From: Ignavibacteriales bacterium
GTDB taxonomy: Bacteria; Bacteroidota; Ignavibacteria; Ignavibacteriales; Ignavibacteriaceae
Assembly (NCBI GenBank): GCA_016700155.1
Contig: CP065001.1
Span: forward strand, 2,108,001 to 2,172,000
Direction of reading: 5' to 3'
Length of the DNA stretch: 64,000 nucleotides
Shown here: piece after piece, positions 36,172-44,819 of the stretch
Position numbering within the stretch: position 1 is the stretch's first letter
How the letters are laid out: every line of letters begins with the position of its first letter
Made by a program: the position numbers and the translations under genes
Notes under the pieces: generated by a model
Databases searched by the model: none
What the model was told of the DNA's origin: nothing
Seen by the model: the letters and a program-made list of their open reading frames with translations, nothing else

Positions 36172-37122
36172 ATGAACGAACTTAGTCACACACGGACAAA
36201 CCATCTTATAGATCCATCCATGCATGTATGGGGATGGGAAATTCCTGTATACCTGTTTCTCGGCGGACTTGTTGCGGGAATGATGATCATTGCAGGTTAT
36301 TTTCTTTTTATGGGAAGACATAAAGAACCGAAGTGTTCATGCTTTTATCTTCCTATTATAAGTACAATTGTTTTGAGTATCGGTATGTTCGCATTATTCC
36401 TTGATCTTGAACATAAACTTTATTTCTGGAGATTGTACACAACCTTCCAGTTGAAGTCACCAATGTCATGGGGTGCGTGGATATTGGTTCTTGTCTACCC
36501 TGCATTATTCGCAAACATATTAATTCGTCCGCCTGAAATAATATCGAACAAGTTTAGGCTGATCGCATCTTTATCTGAAAAAATTAACCGGATGAAAAAC
36601 TCTACAAGATTGATCGGCATTTTAAACATTTCACTTGGAGTATTGCTCGGTGTTTATACAGGAATTTTACTTAGTGCGCTTGGTGCAAGACCTTTATGGA
36701 ATACATCGATACTCTGGATGTTATTTCTTATATCAGGATTATCGGCAGCAGCGGCATTTGTTCATTTGATTGCAAAGGATGTGCAGGAACGGGAGATGCT
36801 CGCAAAAGCTGACAATACTTTTTTAACAGTCGAATTAATAGTTATCATATTACTGATCGTTGGAGCTTTAAGTTCAACGCAGGCACATATTGATGCCATC
36901 AATATTATTTTGACAGGACCATTCGCGGCATCATTCTGGGTATTTGTGGTTGGATTGGGAATCATCATACCTCTGATCTTCCAGGTACTGGCGGTTCAAC
37001 ACAAAATAATTCATACACCGGTTTTCCCCATCATGGTTATAGTTGGCGGACTTATACTGCGCTTCATTATTGTTTACGCGGGTCAGTACAGTCACTGGTC
37101 ACATACAGTTTTAGGAAAATAG
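36172..37122 (+). CDS. NrfD/PsrC-type quinol-oxidising membrane subunit
   Basis: Integral membrane anchor of 316 residues with about eight or nine hydrophobic segments. The start of the family fold, MHVWGWEIPVYLFLGGLVAGMMIIAG, is recognisable (here its core VWGWEIPVYLFLGG), as are LEHKLYFWRLY and SPMSWGAWILVLVYP, which contribute to the quinone site in PsrC. It follows the ferredoxin gene by 5 bases and completes the PsrABC-like complex. The absence of haem-ligand patterns agrees with the NrfD family. Confidence 0.94.
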   Translation: MNELSHTRTNHLIDPSMHVWGWEIPVYLFLGGLVAGMMIIAGYFLFMGRHKEPKCSCFYLPIISTIVLSIGMFALFLDLEHKLYFWRLYTTFQLKSPMSWGAWILVLVYPALFANILIRPPEIISNKFRLIASLSEKINRMKNSTRLIGILNISLGVLLGVYTGILLSALGARPLWNTSILWMLFLISGLSAAAAFVHLIAKDVQEREMLAKADNTFLTVELIVIILLIVGALSSTQAHIDAINIILTGPFAASFWVFVVGLGIIIPLIFQVLAVQHKIIHTPVFPIMVIVGGLILRFIIVYAGQYSHWSHTVLGK

Positions 37123-37146
37123 AGAGTTTAATTTTCGGAGAATAAA

Positions 37147-37719
37147 ATGACAACAATATCTGGAACTCTTTCAGATGAAAAAGAAAAAGTGAAGTCAAGA
37201 GAACATACTCCTAAACCATACATGAATCCATATCTCGCCGGGTTCGGATTGGGTTTAGTTCTTCTTGCATCATTTGTAATTATGGGGCGCGGTCTCGGAG
37301 CTTCAGGTGCTTTTTCATCATTTATTGCTACAACAGTAAATACGGTAGCGCCTGAACATGCAGCAGGCAATCATTTCTATGCTGAATACCTTGGTGATGG
37401 AACCACAAATCCTCTAAAAGACTGGTTGGTATTTGAGGTTATCGGTGTTTTGATTGGAGGATTCATATCCGGCACTCTTGCAGGCAGAATCAAAAAGACT
37501 GTAGAAAGAGGACCCGCGTTTTCATCAAAGATGCGACTGCTCTTTGCATTTGGCGGAGGTACACTGATGGGAATCGGAGCCAAACTGGCACGAGGCTGTA
37601 CAAGCGGTCAGGCATTAACCGGCGGTGCTTTACTTAATCTTGGAAGCTGGGCTTTTATGATGATGGTTTTTGCCGGTGCTTATATGATGGCTTACTTTGT
37701 AAGGAGGCAATGGTTATGA
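37147..37719 (+). CDS. YeeE/YedE-family sulfur transport protein, first half
   Basis: Membrane protein of 190 residues with four or five hydrophobic segments. It has the family's Gly/Cys-rich helix GGGTLMGIGAKLARGCTSGQALTGG; the cysteine there is thought to handle thiosulfate or sulfur in YeeE proteins. A GGAG site precedes the ATG. It overlaps the next gene, which encodes a second YeeE/YedE half, by four bases. The two halves together probably equal one full-length transporter. Location next to a PsrABC-type enzyme and rhodanese suggests sulfur-compound traffic. Confidence 0.9.
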   Translation: MTTISGTLSDEKEKVKSREHTPKPYMNPYLAGFGLGLVLLASFVIMGRGLGASGAFSSFIATTVNTVAPEHAAGNHFYAEYLGDGTTNPLKDWLVFEVIGVLIGGFISGTLAGRIKKTVERGPAFSSKMRLLFAFGGGTLMGIGAKLARGCTSGQALTGGALLNLGSWAFMMMVFAGAYMMAYFVRRQWL

Positions 37720-38315
37720 ACGCACCACTCTTTAAATTCGATTCATTCGGAAACGAATTCAGTCTGATTGTTGCTGTTATTATCGGAATAGGTTTCGGCT
37801 TTTTCCTTGAACGTGCCGGATTTGGAAGTGCAAAAAAATTAGCGGCACAATTTTATTTCAGAGATCTCGCTGTATTTAAGGTGATGTTCACCGCTATAGT
37901 TACAGCAATGATCGGAATATTTTATTTATCGTGGATAGGATTCGTGGACTTATCACTTGTATATCTTACTCCTACAAATTTATTACCGCAGGTCGTCGGC
38001 GGATTATTGCTGGGAATTGGATTTGTGATTGGAGGTTACTGTCCCGGCACTTCAGTCGTTGCCAGTTCAACAGGAAAGATTGACGGAGTGATTTACTTAG
38101 TGGGCGTCATTTTTGGAATTTTTGTTTTCGGTGAATTTTTTCCTCTCATCGAAAATTTTTACAACTCATCTGATATGGGAAAAGTTACTCTGCCGCAGTA
38201 TTTCAATTTACCTTATGGCTTAGTTGTTTTTGCTGTTGTGCTGATGGCACTCGGCGGATTTATTGGTGCAGAAAAAGTTGAGAAGATTTTTGCAAAAAAA
38301 TCTTTGGAGAAATAA
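37716..38315 (+). CDS. YeeE/YedE-family sulfur transport protein, second half
   Basis: A 200-residue membrane protein with about five hydrophobic segments. It carries the family's start motif FFLERAGFGSAKKLAAQFYFRDL and the second conserved cysteine in GFVIGGYCPGTSVVA. The ATG at 37716 is eight bases after AGGAGG and overlaps the previous stop as ATGA; the ATG at 37710 is only two bases from that site. With the preceding gene it forms a split transporter. It is followed one base later by a membrane-anchored rhodanese gene. Confidence 0.9.
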   Translation: MNAPLFKFDSFGNEFSLIVAVIIGIGFGFFLERAGFGSAKKLAAQFYFRDLAVFKVMFTAIVTAMIGIFYLSWIGFVDLSLVYLTPTNLLPQVVGGLLLGIGFVIGGYCPGTSVVASSTGKIDGVIYLVGVIFGIFVFGEFFPLIENFYNSSDMGKVTLPQYFNLPYGLVVFAVVLMALGGFIGAEKVEKIFAKKSLEK

Positions 38316-38316
38316 A

Positions 38317-38970
38317 ATGTTAAAAAAGTTTTTGGAACTTAGCTCATCAAAAAAACTTGGCGCTGTTGCTTTAATTCTCGGACTATTTGCAATAGTTGCC
38401 GGAAGCCCTTATGACACCAACGTCGCCAAAGTAGATACAAAAGAATTATCTCTGCTTGTCGAGAAAGAATTAGATCACATCAATGTTGAAACACTTGCTG
38501 ACTGGATCATTAAAGGAAAAGCCGATTACAGACTTATTGATATCCGGAGTGAAAAAGAGTTCGGCGAATATAATATTCCATCTTCGGAGAATTATCCGTT
38601 ATCACAGTTAAACAACTCCGGATTAATGCGTAATGAAAAAATTATCCTCTACTCAGAAGGCGGTATACATTCGGCTCAGGCATGGTTTCTTCTGAAAGCA
38701 AAAGATTTTAAAAATGTCTACATGCTAAGGGGAGGTTTGGATGAATGGAAAGACAGAATACTCTTCCCCGCAATATCAACTGCCGATGATTCATTGCATC
38801 CAGAAGCGACGGCAAAGTTAAGAGAAGTGAGCAAATTTTTTGGAGGGGTTCCACAATCAGAATCTGGTGACGGAAATACTATTAAGACAAAAATACCTTT
38901 GCCGACACTTAGCGCGCCTGTTCAACAGCCTGTGACTTCAACAAAAAAGAAAAAGAAGGAAGGCTGTTAA
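38317..38970 (+). CDS. Membrane-anchored degenerate rhodanese with terminal cysteine arm
   Basis: A 217-residue protein. A hydrophobic segment at about 13-30 (LGAVALILGLFAIVAGS) after basic residues points to a periplasmic location. The rhodanese fold is clear (LIDIRSEKEFGEYNIPSS; VYMLRGGLDEWK), but the active-site loop reads YSEGGIHS: Ser113 occupies the catalytic Cys position. The only cysteine of the whole protein is its last residue, C217, at the end of a Pro/Thr/Lys-rich tail (STKKKKKEGC). A terminal cysteine on a mobile arm recalls SoxY or DsrC sulfur carriers. The start at 38317 has a GGAG site. It ends the Psr/YedE operon. Confidence 0.9.
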   Translation: MLKKFLELSSSKKLGAVALILGLFAIVAGSPYDTNVAKVDTKELSLLVEKELDHINVETLADWIIKGKADYRLIDIRSEKEFGEYNIPSSENYPLSQLNNSGLMRNEKIILYSEGGIHSAQAWFLLKAKDFKNVYMLRGGLDEWKDRILFPAISTADDSLHPEATAKLREVSKFFGGVPQSESGDGNTIKTKIPLPTLSAPVQQPVTSTKKKKKEGC

Positions 38971-38995
38971 TAACAGGTTTAGATTTCACATTAGT

Positions 38996-39334
38996 TCATT
39001 GAAAACTTTTTAGAGCGTCTTTAACTGTGGGATAAAAAGAAAATACTTTTGAAGTTCCTGTCAGTTCCATCAACGACATGCTTTCTGAATGTACATTTGC
39101 GAGGAATAGTTTACCATTAACCTTACTTACATTTTTAAGTGAGTTAATCAAAGCACTAATGAAGGTTGAATCCATAAACTCGCATTGGGAAAAATCAATG
39201 ATGAATTTTGATGAGCCGTTACTCAGCGATTCTGCAACGGTATTTTTCAGTTCCCCGGCTTCTTTCATCGTAGCTTTACTGAGATTTACTTTTATAACTG
39301 TAATATCTTTTTCAGTTTCCTTCGGAAAGTTCAT
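38996..39334 (-). CDS. STAS-domain protein (anti-anti-sigma factor-like)
   Basis: A 112-residue stand-alone STAS domain, related to SpoIIAA/RsbV proteins that bind anti-sigma kinases. The central strand and phosphorylation-site region is FIIDFSQCEFMDSTFISALI, with Ser/Thr just after the Asp (core CEFMDSTFISAL). KLFLANVHSESMSLMELTG fits the second half of the fold. No kinase or sigma gene lies next to it. It faces the sulfur operon end-on and diverges from the FadL-type gene, with 164 bases between the divergent starts. Confidence 0.88.
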   Translation of the reverse strand: MNFPKETEKDITVIKVNLSKATMKEAGELKNTVAESLSNGSSKFIIDFSQCEFMDSTFISALINSLKNVSKVNGKLFLANVHSESMSLMELTGTSKVFSFYPTVKDALKSFQ

Positions 39335-39498
39335 ATGGAATTCCTGATTTATTTTACAAACAGCGGCAAATATAAAAATTATAATGACGAACTAAAATTT
39401 TAAGAATTAATTATTTATTTAATCGGATTTGAATTAATTTAATTGCCAGAAATTGATACTTAATTAACAATATCACTAACTAATAATTCGGGGGAATT

Positions 39499-40761
39499 AT
39501 GAAACATAAAATAACCCTGTTCATTTTTTCTGCTCTCTTTTTATTTAACACATCTCTTCTTGCTAACGGATTGAGTCTTAACAGTGTCGGTCCCAGAGCG
39601 TTTGGTATGGGCGGCGCTTTTGTCGGTTTGGCAAATGACTACTCTGCAATTTACTGGAACCCCGCAGGTTTGTCTCTTCTGAATGGAAACTACATTTCGA
39701 TTTTTGGAACTGACATCATTCCAACATCTACTTACAAATACGCACCTGCAGGTGTTGATGCTGAATCAAAAGTAAATCATTATCTATCACCTAATCTGAT
39801 GGGTTACCTGAGTTTTAAACCAAGCATAGATCTTACTATTGGTCTTGGAGTTTATGTACCTGCTGGTATAGGTTCTGAATGGGAAGGTGCTGACCTTAAA
39901 AATTTAGCAGGCGGAAATACGGTCGAATGGATGAGTAAAATTGGAGTAATAAATATTTCTCCCGTTGTTGCATATAAGATAAATGAAAACTTCCAGGTAG
40001 GTGCTGCATTTAATATTTACTATGCAATGTTTGATCTTAAAAGACATGGTGGTGGTCCGGCACAGTATTCAGAAGAATCAACCGGTCTGGGTTTTGGTGT
40101 TACAATAGGAGCACTTGTAAAAGTAAATGATATGATTTCTGTTGGTGCATCATTTAGAACCAAATCAAATGTTACAATGAATGGTACAGCAACAAATCCC
40201 GCAATGTTAGCAATACCCGGTAATACAGCAGCCGAAAGTGATTTTGATCGTGATGTTGCCTGGCCAATGTGGATTGCCGGTGGTATTTCAGTAAGACCAA
40301 TTGATAAACTAACCCTGGCATTAGATGCTCAGTACAGCCAATGGTCAAAAAGCGAAAATGAATTAGTAACAGAATTTAAAAATCAATACTGGTCAGGATA
40401 TCTTACTCCTTCCGGTGCAAACAAATTCATCTTACAATGGAAAGATGCTACACAAATCAGGTTTGGTGCTGAATATGAAGCAACCGAATGCCTGAAATTA
40501 AGAACCGGATATTATTATGATCCTGCACCAGCCCCAGATAACACTTATAATGTTTTATTCCCAAGTATGACTTACAATGGCTTTACCTTAGGCGCTAGCT
40601 ATAAAATATCTGATTTTACGATTGAAGGTGGTGCTGAATACCTTATTGGCGGAGAGAGAGAAATTCCTGCACCAACAAGTGCTACAGATACACCCAGATT
40701 CCCGGGAACACATCAGACAAACATTACTGCGTTCACAATTGGTGTTGGTTACGAGTTCTAA
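39499..40761 (+). CDS. FadL/OmpP1-family outer membrane transporter
   Basis: A 420-residue outer membrane beta-barrel for hydrophobic compounds such as fatty acids or aromatic hydrocarbons. A signal peptide (ends SLLANG) is followed by the family's N-terminal hatch motif: LNSVGPRAFGMGGAFVGLAND with YSAIYWNPAGLSLL. The barrel ends in an aromatic residue (GVGYEF). A strong GGGGG-type site lies before the ATG, and a classical terminator follows. It stands alone; substrate unknown, although the tyrosine/homogentisate genes converge on it. Confidence 0.92.
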   Translation: MKHKITLFIFSALFLFNTSLLANGLSLNSVGPRAFGMGGAFVGLANDYSAIYWNPAGLSLLNGNYISIFGTDIIPTSTYKYAPAGVDAESKVNHYLSPNLMGYLSFKPSIDLTIGLGVYVPAGIGSEWEGADLKNLAGGNTVEWMSKIGVINISPVVAYKINENFQVGAAFNIYYAMFDLKRHGGGPAQYSEESTGLGFGVTIGALVKVNDMISVGASFRTKSNVTMNGTATNPAMLAIPGNTAAESDFDRDVAWPMWIAGGISVRPIDKLTLALDAQYSQWSKSENELVTEFKNQYWSGYLTPSGANKFILQWKDATQIRFGAEYEATECLKLRTGYYYDPAPAPDNTYNVLFPSMTYNGFTLGASYKISDFTIEGGAEYLIGGEREIPAPTSATDTPRFPGTHQTNITAFTIGVGYEF

Positions 40762-40783
40762 TTTTTCTTGGAGATGCGATTAT

Positions 40784-40813
40784 AAGGCTGTCTGAAAATG
40801 ACAGCCTTTTTTA
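40784..40813 (+). terminator. Rho-independent terminator after fadL-like gene
   Basis: A 9-base stem AAGGCTGTC / GACAGCCTT with a 7-base loop is followed by a T-rich run (TTTTATTTT). It sits between two converging genes, so it may serve both. Confidence 0.85.
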
Positions 40814-42784
40814 TTTTAAAGCGGGAATATTATAAAACTGTTCGAGTGCTTCGGGGTTAGCAAGCGCTTCTTTGTTATCAATCTCCTCTCCGTTTAGGAT
40901 TTTTGTAACGGCAAGTTCAACTTTTTTTCCATTGATTGTATGAGGTACCTGTTTTATCTGAATAATTTTGGAAGGAACATGTCTTGGTGTTGTAGCGTTC
41001 CTGATTTTTAGTTTTACTTTATCTATAAAATCTGTCGAAAAAATAAATCCTTCTTTCATAACAATGAAAAGAATTACACGAACATCATTCTGCCATTTTT
41101 GCCCGACAACTATGCTGTCTGAAATTTCATCCATCGACTCAACAACACGATAAATTTCCGCTGTACCGATTCTTACACCACCGGGATTTAATGTTGCGTC
41201 CGATCTACCGTAAATAATAATTCCACCGTTTTCAGTTATCTTAACAAGGTCACCATGCCTCCAGATACCGGGATAGGAATTGAAGTAAGCGGAAATATAT
41301 TTTTCATTATCAGCATCATTCCAGAAATAAACAGGCATCGAAGGGAAAGGATTAACACAAACAAGTTCACCTTTCTGTTCAATAACTGATTCACCTTTTT
41401 CATCAAATGCTTTTACAGCCATACCTAATCCTCTGCACTGAAGTTCACCTGAATAAACAGGGAGATTCGGATTGCCGAGCATAAAACAACTTATGATATC
41501 TGTACCGCCTGAGATTGAAGAAAGCTGCAGATCGCCTTTAACATTTTCATAAACCCATTTAAAATTTTCATCTGAAAGTGGTGAGCCTGTAGAAAGAATT
41601 GTATGAAGCGATTTTAAATTATAAAGATGACTTACTCGTGTCTCCGCTTTTTGACACAGAGTTAAAAACTTAGGACTTGTACCAAATATTGAGATGTTGT
41701 GTTCATCAATCTTTTCCCACAAAACATTTTCATCCGGAAAGACGGGACTGCCGTCATATAAAAAAATTGTTGCTCCCACATATAATGAGCTAACTAACCA
41801 ATTCCACATCATCCAGCCGCAGGTTGTATAATAGGTTATTACATCTTCACGTTTTAAGTTTGTATGTAAAGGCAGTTCTTTATAATGCTGAAGTAATGTT
41901 CCGCCGGCACCGTGGACAATACACTTGGGAATTCCTGTTGTGCCCGACGAATACATAATATAAACCGGATGGTCAAACGGAAGTTGAACAAACTCAATTT
42001 TATCAGAAGTACTTTTAAGTAAGTCACTTAATTTCAATACTTTATCATCAGGTAGTTTCTGTGATTCATTGCCACCTATTTTCAGTTCATCGAACTCAGA
42101 AATAAGAACGGTTGTTTTTATACTTCCAATTGTTCGGGTTATCGCTTCGATCTTATCATTACATTTGATGTGTTTACCGTTGTAATAATAAGATTCAATT
42201 GCGAATAAAATTTTCGGTTCGATCTGCCCGAACCTGTCAATAATTCCCTGTGTACCGAAATCCGGGGAGCATGATGACCATAAAGCTCCCAGACTTGTCG
42301 TTGCTAACATTGCAATAATCGCTTCAGGTATGTTTGTAACCAGACCCGCAACTCTATCACCTTCTTTAACTCCAAGTTGTTTAAGATAATTTGCGACTGA
42401 ATTAACTCGTTCATACAGATCCGAATAAGTCAGTTTAACTTCAGGGAAATGTTCACGTGAACTTATAATTGCGATTTTATCATCACGAAATCGAAGCAGG
42501 TTTTCAGCAAAGTTTAGTTTTGATCCTTCAAACCATTTAGCACCGGGCATTGAATGATCAGATAAAACTTTCTTGTATTGCAAGGAAAATTTAATTCCGC
42601 TGTACTTTAATAAGTACTCCCAGAACTTTTCAATTTCAGTTACTGACCATTCATAAAAATCATTGTATGAACCGAAATATTTTTTTTCGTTCTGACTGAC
42701 ATACTTTATAAATGCGGTAAGGTTGGAATTATTTATACGTTCTTCCGAGGGTGACCAGATCGGTTGTTTGTCTTCTTCAATCAT
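40811..42784 (-). CDS. Acetoacetate-CoA ligase
   Basis: ATP-dependent activation of acetoacetate to acetoacetyl-CoA, 657 residues, a normal length for the family. The adenylate-forming signature YIMYSSGTTGIPKCIVHGAGG, the ANL core YGRSDATLNPGGVRIGT and the N-terminal PGAKWFEGSKLNFAENLLR are visible. The last differs from acetyl-CoA synthetase and matches acetoacetyl-CoA synthetases. It is the last gene of the tyrosine-degradation run and would use the acetoacetate released by fumarylacetoacetase. A C-terminal acetylatable Lys region (INGKKVELAV) is present. Confidence 0.93.
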   Translation of the reverse strand: MIEEDKQPIWSPSEERINNSNLTAFIKYVSQNEKKYFGSYNDFYEWSVTEIEKFWEYLLKYSGIKFSLQYKKVLSDHSMPGAKWFEGSKLNFAENLLRFRDDKIAIISSREHFPEVKLTYSDLYERVNSVANYLKQLGVKEGDRVAGLVTNIPEAIIAMLATTSLGALWSSCSPDFGTQGIIDRFGQIEPKILFAIESYYYNGKHIKCNDKIEAITRTIGSIKTTVLISEFDELKIGGNESQKLPDDKVLKLSDLLKSTSDKIEFVQLPFDHPVYIMYSSGTTGIPKCIVHGAGGTLLQHYKELPLHTNLKREDVITYYTTCGWMMWNWLVSSLYVGATIFLYDGSPVFPDENVLWEKIDEHNISIFGTSPKFLTLCQKAETRVSHLYNLKSLHTILSTGSPLSDENFKWVYENVKGDLQLSSISGGTDIISCFMLGNPNLPVYSGELQCRGLGMAVKAFDEKGESVIEQKGELVCVNPFPSMPVYFWNDADNEKYISAYFNSYPGIWRHGDLVKITENGGIIIYGRSDATLNPGGVRIGTAEIYRVVESMDEISDSIVVGQKWQNDVRVILFIVMKEGFIFSTDFIDKVKLKIRNATTPRHVPSKIIQIKQVPHTINGKKVELAVTKILNGEEIDNKEALANPEALEQFYNIPALK

Positions 42785-42790
42785 AGTTTT

Positions 42791-43774
42791 TCAGATGAGA
42801 TTAAAATGACTAACCAGCAGTGCTGTATTCCATGCAAATTCTAAATCATTCTTTTTGAGGGATGTCTTTGCCGTTAATTCAATTTTGGATTTTAATCCTG
42901 TCAGTCCGGAATCCTTTAAATAGACCAGACATCTCAACATATTTTTATAGTCATCTCTTCGTTGGTACCTGTCAAATGATTCTACTGTGAACTCAACCTG
43001 TTCATCACCAACAGATAAAACTTCGTGAAGAAATTTTTCCGGTTGATATGTTGAAGGTAGTTTTTCGGTGTTTGCCAATTTTCCAAGATCGTTAGCTGAA
43101 TATATTTCCGAAGTTTTAATAAAATCAGGAATGTTATCAAAGCCGATACCTTTTTTTGAAATGGGTTTTTCAATCTCAAATATAGCATCACCATTTGCCC
43201 TGCAATAAAAGTCGCCTGACATTCTCGCTACAAGATCAATTCTTTCAGGATGTATTATTCCATTCACAAATAGATCTTCTGCTACATGAAATTTTAGGAC
43301 TTCACATATCACAATATTTGCGGAAGAAGGAAGTTCATTAAAACTAATTATCTGAAGCACCTTACATTCCATCTGAAAAGGAGATTCTTTAACTCGTTGT
43401 GGTTTTACAATGTCGGAATTGATAGGCGTCAATCCGCTTTTAATGAACTCATCAACATCCGGTGGGTATTCAGTTGAAGCAAGACTAACTTGTTCAACCA
43501 TTGAATGAGTAACACACTGAACAACACACTCTTTTGTTTTAGTAAGATTATGGTAAGTGTCCTTTAATGTTCCGTCTCTTCCCCTCCGCGAAGGTGAGAA
43601 AGCAATGATAGGAGGGTTAGCCCCAAACGCATTGAAGAAAGAAAATGGTGTAAGATTATTTATTCCATCTTCTGAAATAGTCGAGACCAATGCGATAGGA
43701 CGCGGCGCAACACCACCAAGCAATAATTTATGAACCTGCTGAAACGGTATGTCTTTAGTTTCGTAGTGAAGCAT
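42791..43774 (-). CDS. Flavin reductase-like FMN-binding protein
   Basis: A 327-residue protein. The first 200 residues match the flavin reductase/NTAB split-barrel family: GGVAPRPIALVSTISEDGINNLTPFSFFNAFGANPPI, recognisable by PRPIALVST and NLTPFSFFNAF, plus SRRGRDGTLKDT. A C-terminal helical extension of about 100 residues has no match that I know. It lies between the fumarylacetoacetase and acetoacetate-CoA ligase genes with only six and one bases to each side, so it is part of the tyrosine operon. No step of the classical pathway requires it. Confidence 0.86.
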   Translation of the reverse strand: MLHYETKDIPFQQVHKLLLGGVAPRPIALVSTISEDGINNLTPFSFFNAFGANPPIIAFSPSRRGRDGTLKDTYHNLTKTKECVVQCVTHSMVEQVSLASTEYPPDVDEFIKSGLTPINSDIVKPQRVKESPFQMECKVLQIISFNELPSSANIVICEVLKFHVAEDLFVNGIIHPERIDLVARMSGDFYCRANGDAIFEIEKPISKKGIGFDNIPDFIKTSEIYSANDLGKLANTEKLPSTYQPEKFLHEVLSVGDEQVEFTVESFDRYQRRDDYKNMLRCLVYLKDSGLTGLKSKIELTAKTSLKKNDLEFAWNTALLVSHFNLI

Positions 43775-43775
43775 A

Positions 43776-44789
43776 TTATTTATTCTTTGCCATCAAAGAA
43801 AATGTATTTGCTGATTTATAGAATTTATTTTTAAGCGAACCCAAACCTGTTATCTCCAAAACCATTTCATCACCTTCTTTAATCCATACAGGAGAAAACT
43901 CTTTATTGGAAGCTTTTGCTTCTAACGCCCAGGTTCCGTTAAGTTCAAGATAACAGCCTGTACCAACTGTTCCGGAACCAATTATATCTCCCGGATATAA
44001 TTCAACACCGTAAGAAGCTCGTTCAATCAACTCGGCAAATGTCCAGTTCATATCTTTCATATTGCCATCTGATACCTGCTTGCCATTGTGGAATGCGGTC
44101 ATTCTAAGATCATATTTATTTCCAAAAGCAGTTTCAATTTTATATTGTTCGAGTTCATCAACTGTAACAAGATAAGGTCCTACTGCTGTACCAAAATCCT
44201 TTCCTTTAGCCGGACCAAGATTCAGTTTCATTTCTTCCATCTGCAAAACTCTTGCAGATAGATCATTCATTATCATAAATCCCGCAATGTGTTTATCAGC
44301 ATCTTTGGATAAAATATTTTTTCCACCTTTACCAATTACAATAGCAACCTCAAGTTCAAAGTCTAATTTTTGAAAATGATCTTCTTCAAGATAAACATCG
44401 CCTTCGCCGAGAATTGAATTGTGATTGGTAAAATAAAATACCGGATATTGATCGAACTCCGGGATCATTTCAACTCCCCTGTTTCTGCGGGCAGTAGCAA
44501 CGTGCTGCCTGAAAGCATATCCATCCCTGCAAGAAGGAGGATCAGGAACCGGAGCTAATAATTTTACTTCACCTGAATTTAAAGACGCACTTATCTTATT
44601 CTGTTGAACTGAGCTTAATACCAGTTTTGAAATCTGGTAATTCTCATCAAACTTCTTCAAAAATTTTTTCATTGTTGAAGGAAGTTTTAAACCGATTTCT
44701 TTTGCTGATTTTTTCAGATCATAAATTTTATCGTTATAAAAAAGTCCTAAACGTTCTTCATCATCTTTTAGAAAGGAAACGAATTTCAT
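43776..44789 (-). CDS. Fumarylacetoacetate hydrolase-family protein
   Basis: Probable fumarylacetoacetase, 337 residues, splitting fumarylacetoacetate into fumarate and acetoacetate. The metal-binding region is visible (DFELEVAIVIGKGG, with Glu ligands), as is MNDLSARVLQMEEMKLNLGPAKGKDFGTAVGP. The catalytic His is likely in GYAFRQHV. It is cotranscribed with hppD- and hmgA-like genes, which supports this substrate among the many acted on by the FAH family. The next gene starts one base later on the same strand. Confidence 0.9.
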   Translation of the reverse strand: MKFVSFLKDDEERLGLFYNDKIYDLKKSAKEIGLKLPSTMKKFLKKFDENYQISKLVLSSVQQNKISASLNSGEVKLLAPVPDPPSCRDGYAFRQHVATARRNRGVEMIPEFDQYPVFYFTNHNSILGEGDVYLEEDHFQKLDFELEVAIVIGKGGKNILSKDADKHIAGFMIMNDLSARVLQMEEMKLNLGPAKGKDFGTAVGPYLVTVDELEQYKIETAFGNKYDLRMTAFHNGKQVSDGNMKDMNWTFAELIERASYGVELYPGDIIGSGTVGTGCYLELNGTWALEAKASNKEFSPVWIKEGDEMVLEITGLGSLKNKFYKSANTFSLMAKNK

Positions 44790-44819
44790 TAATTACTCCG
44801 TGTTGTAAGAATAGGAATA

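Noticed and set aside
38317..38970. Ordinary thiosulfate sulfurtransferase
   Set aside because: The catalytic Cys is replaced by Ser113, so standard rhodanese chemistry at that loop is not possible.
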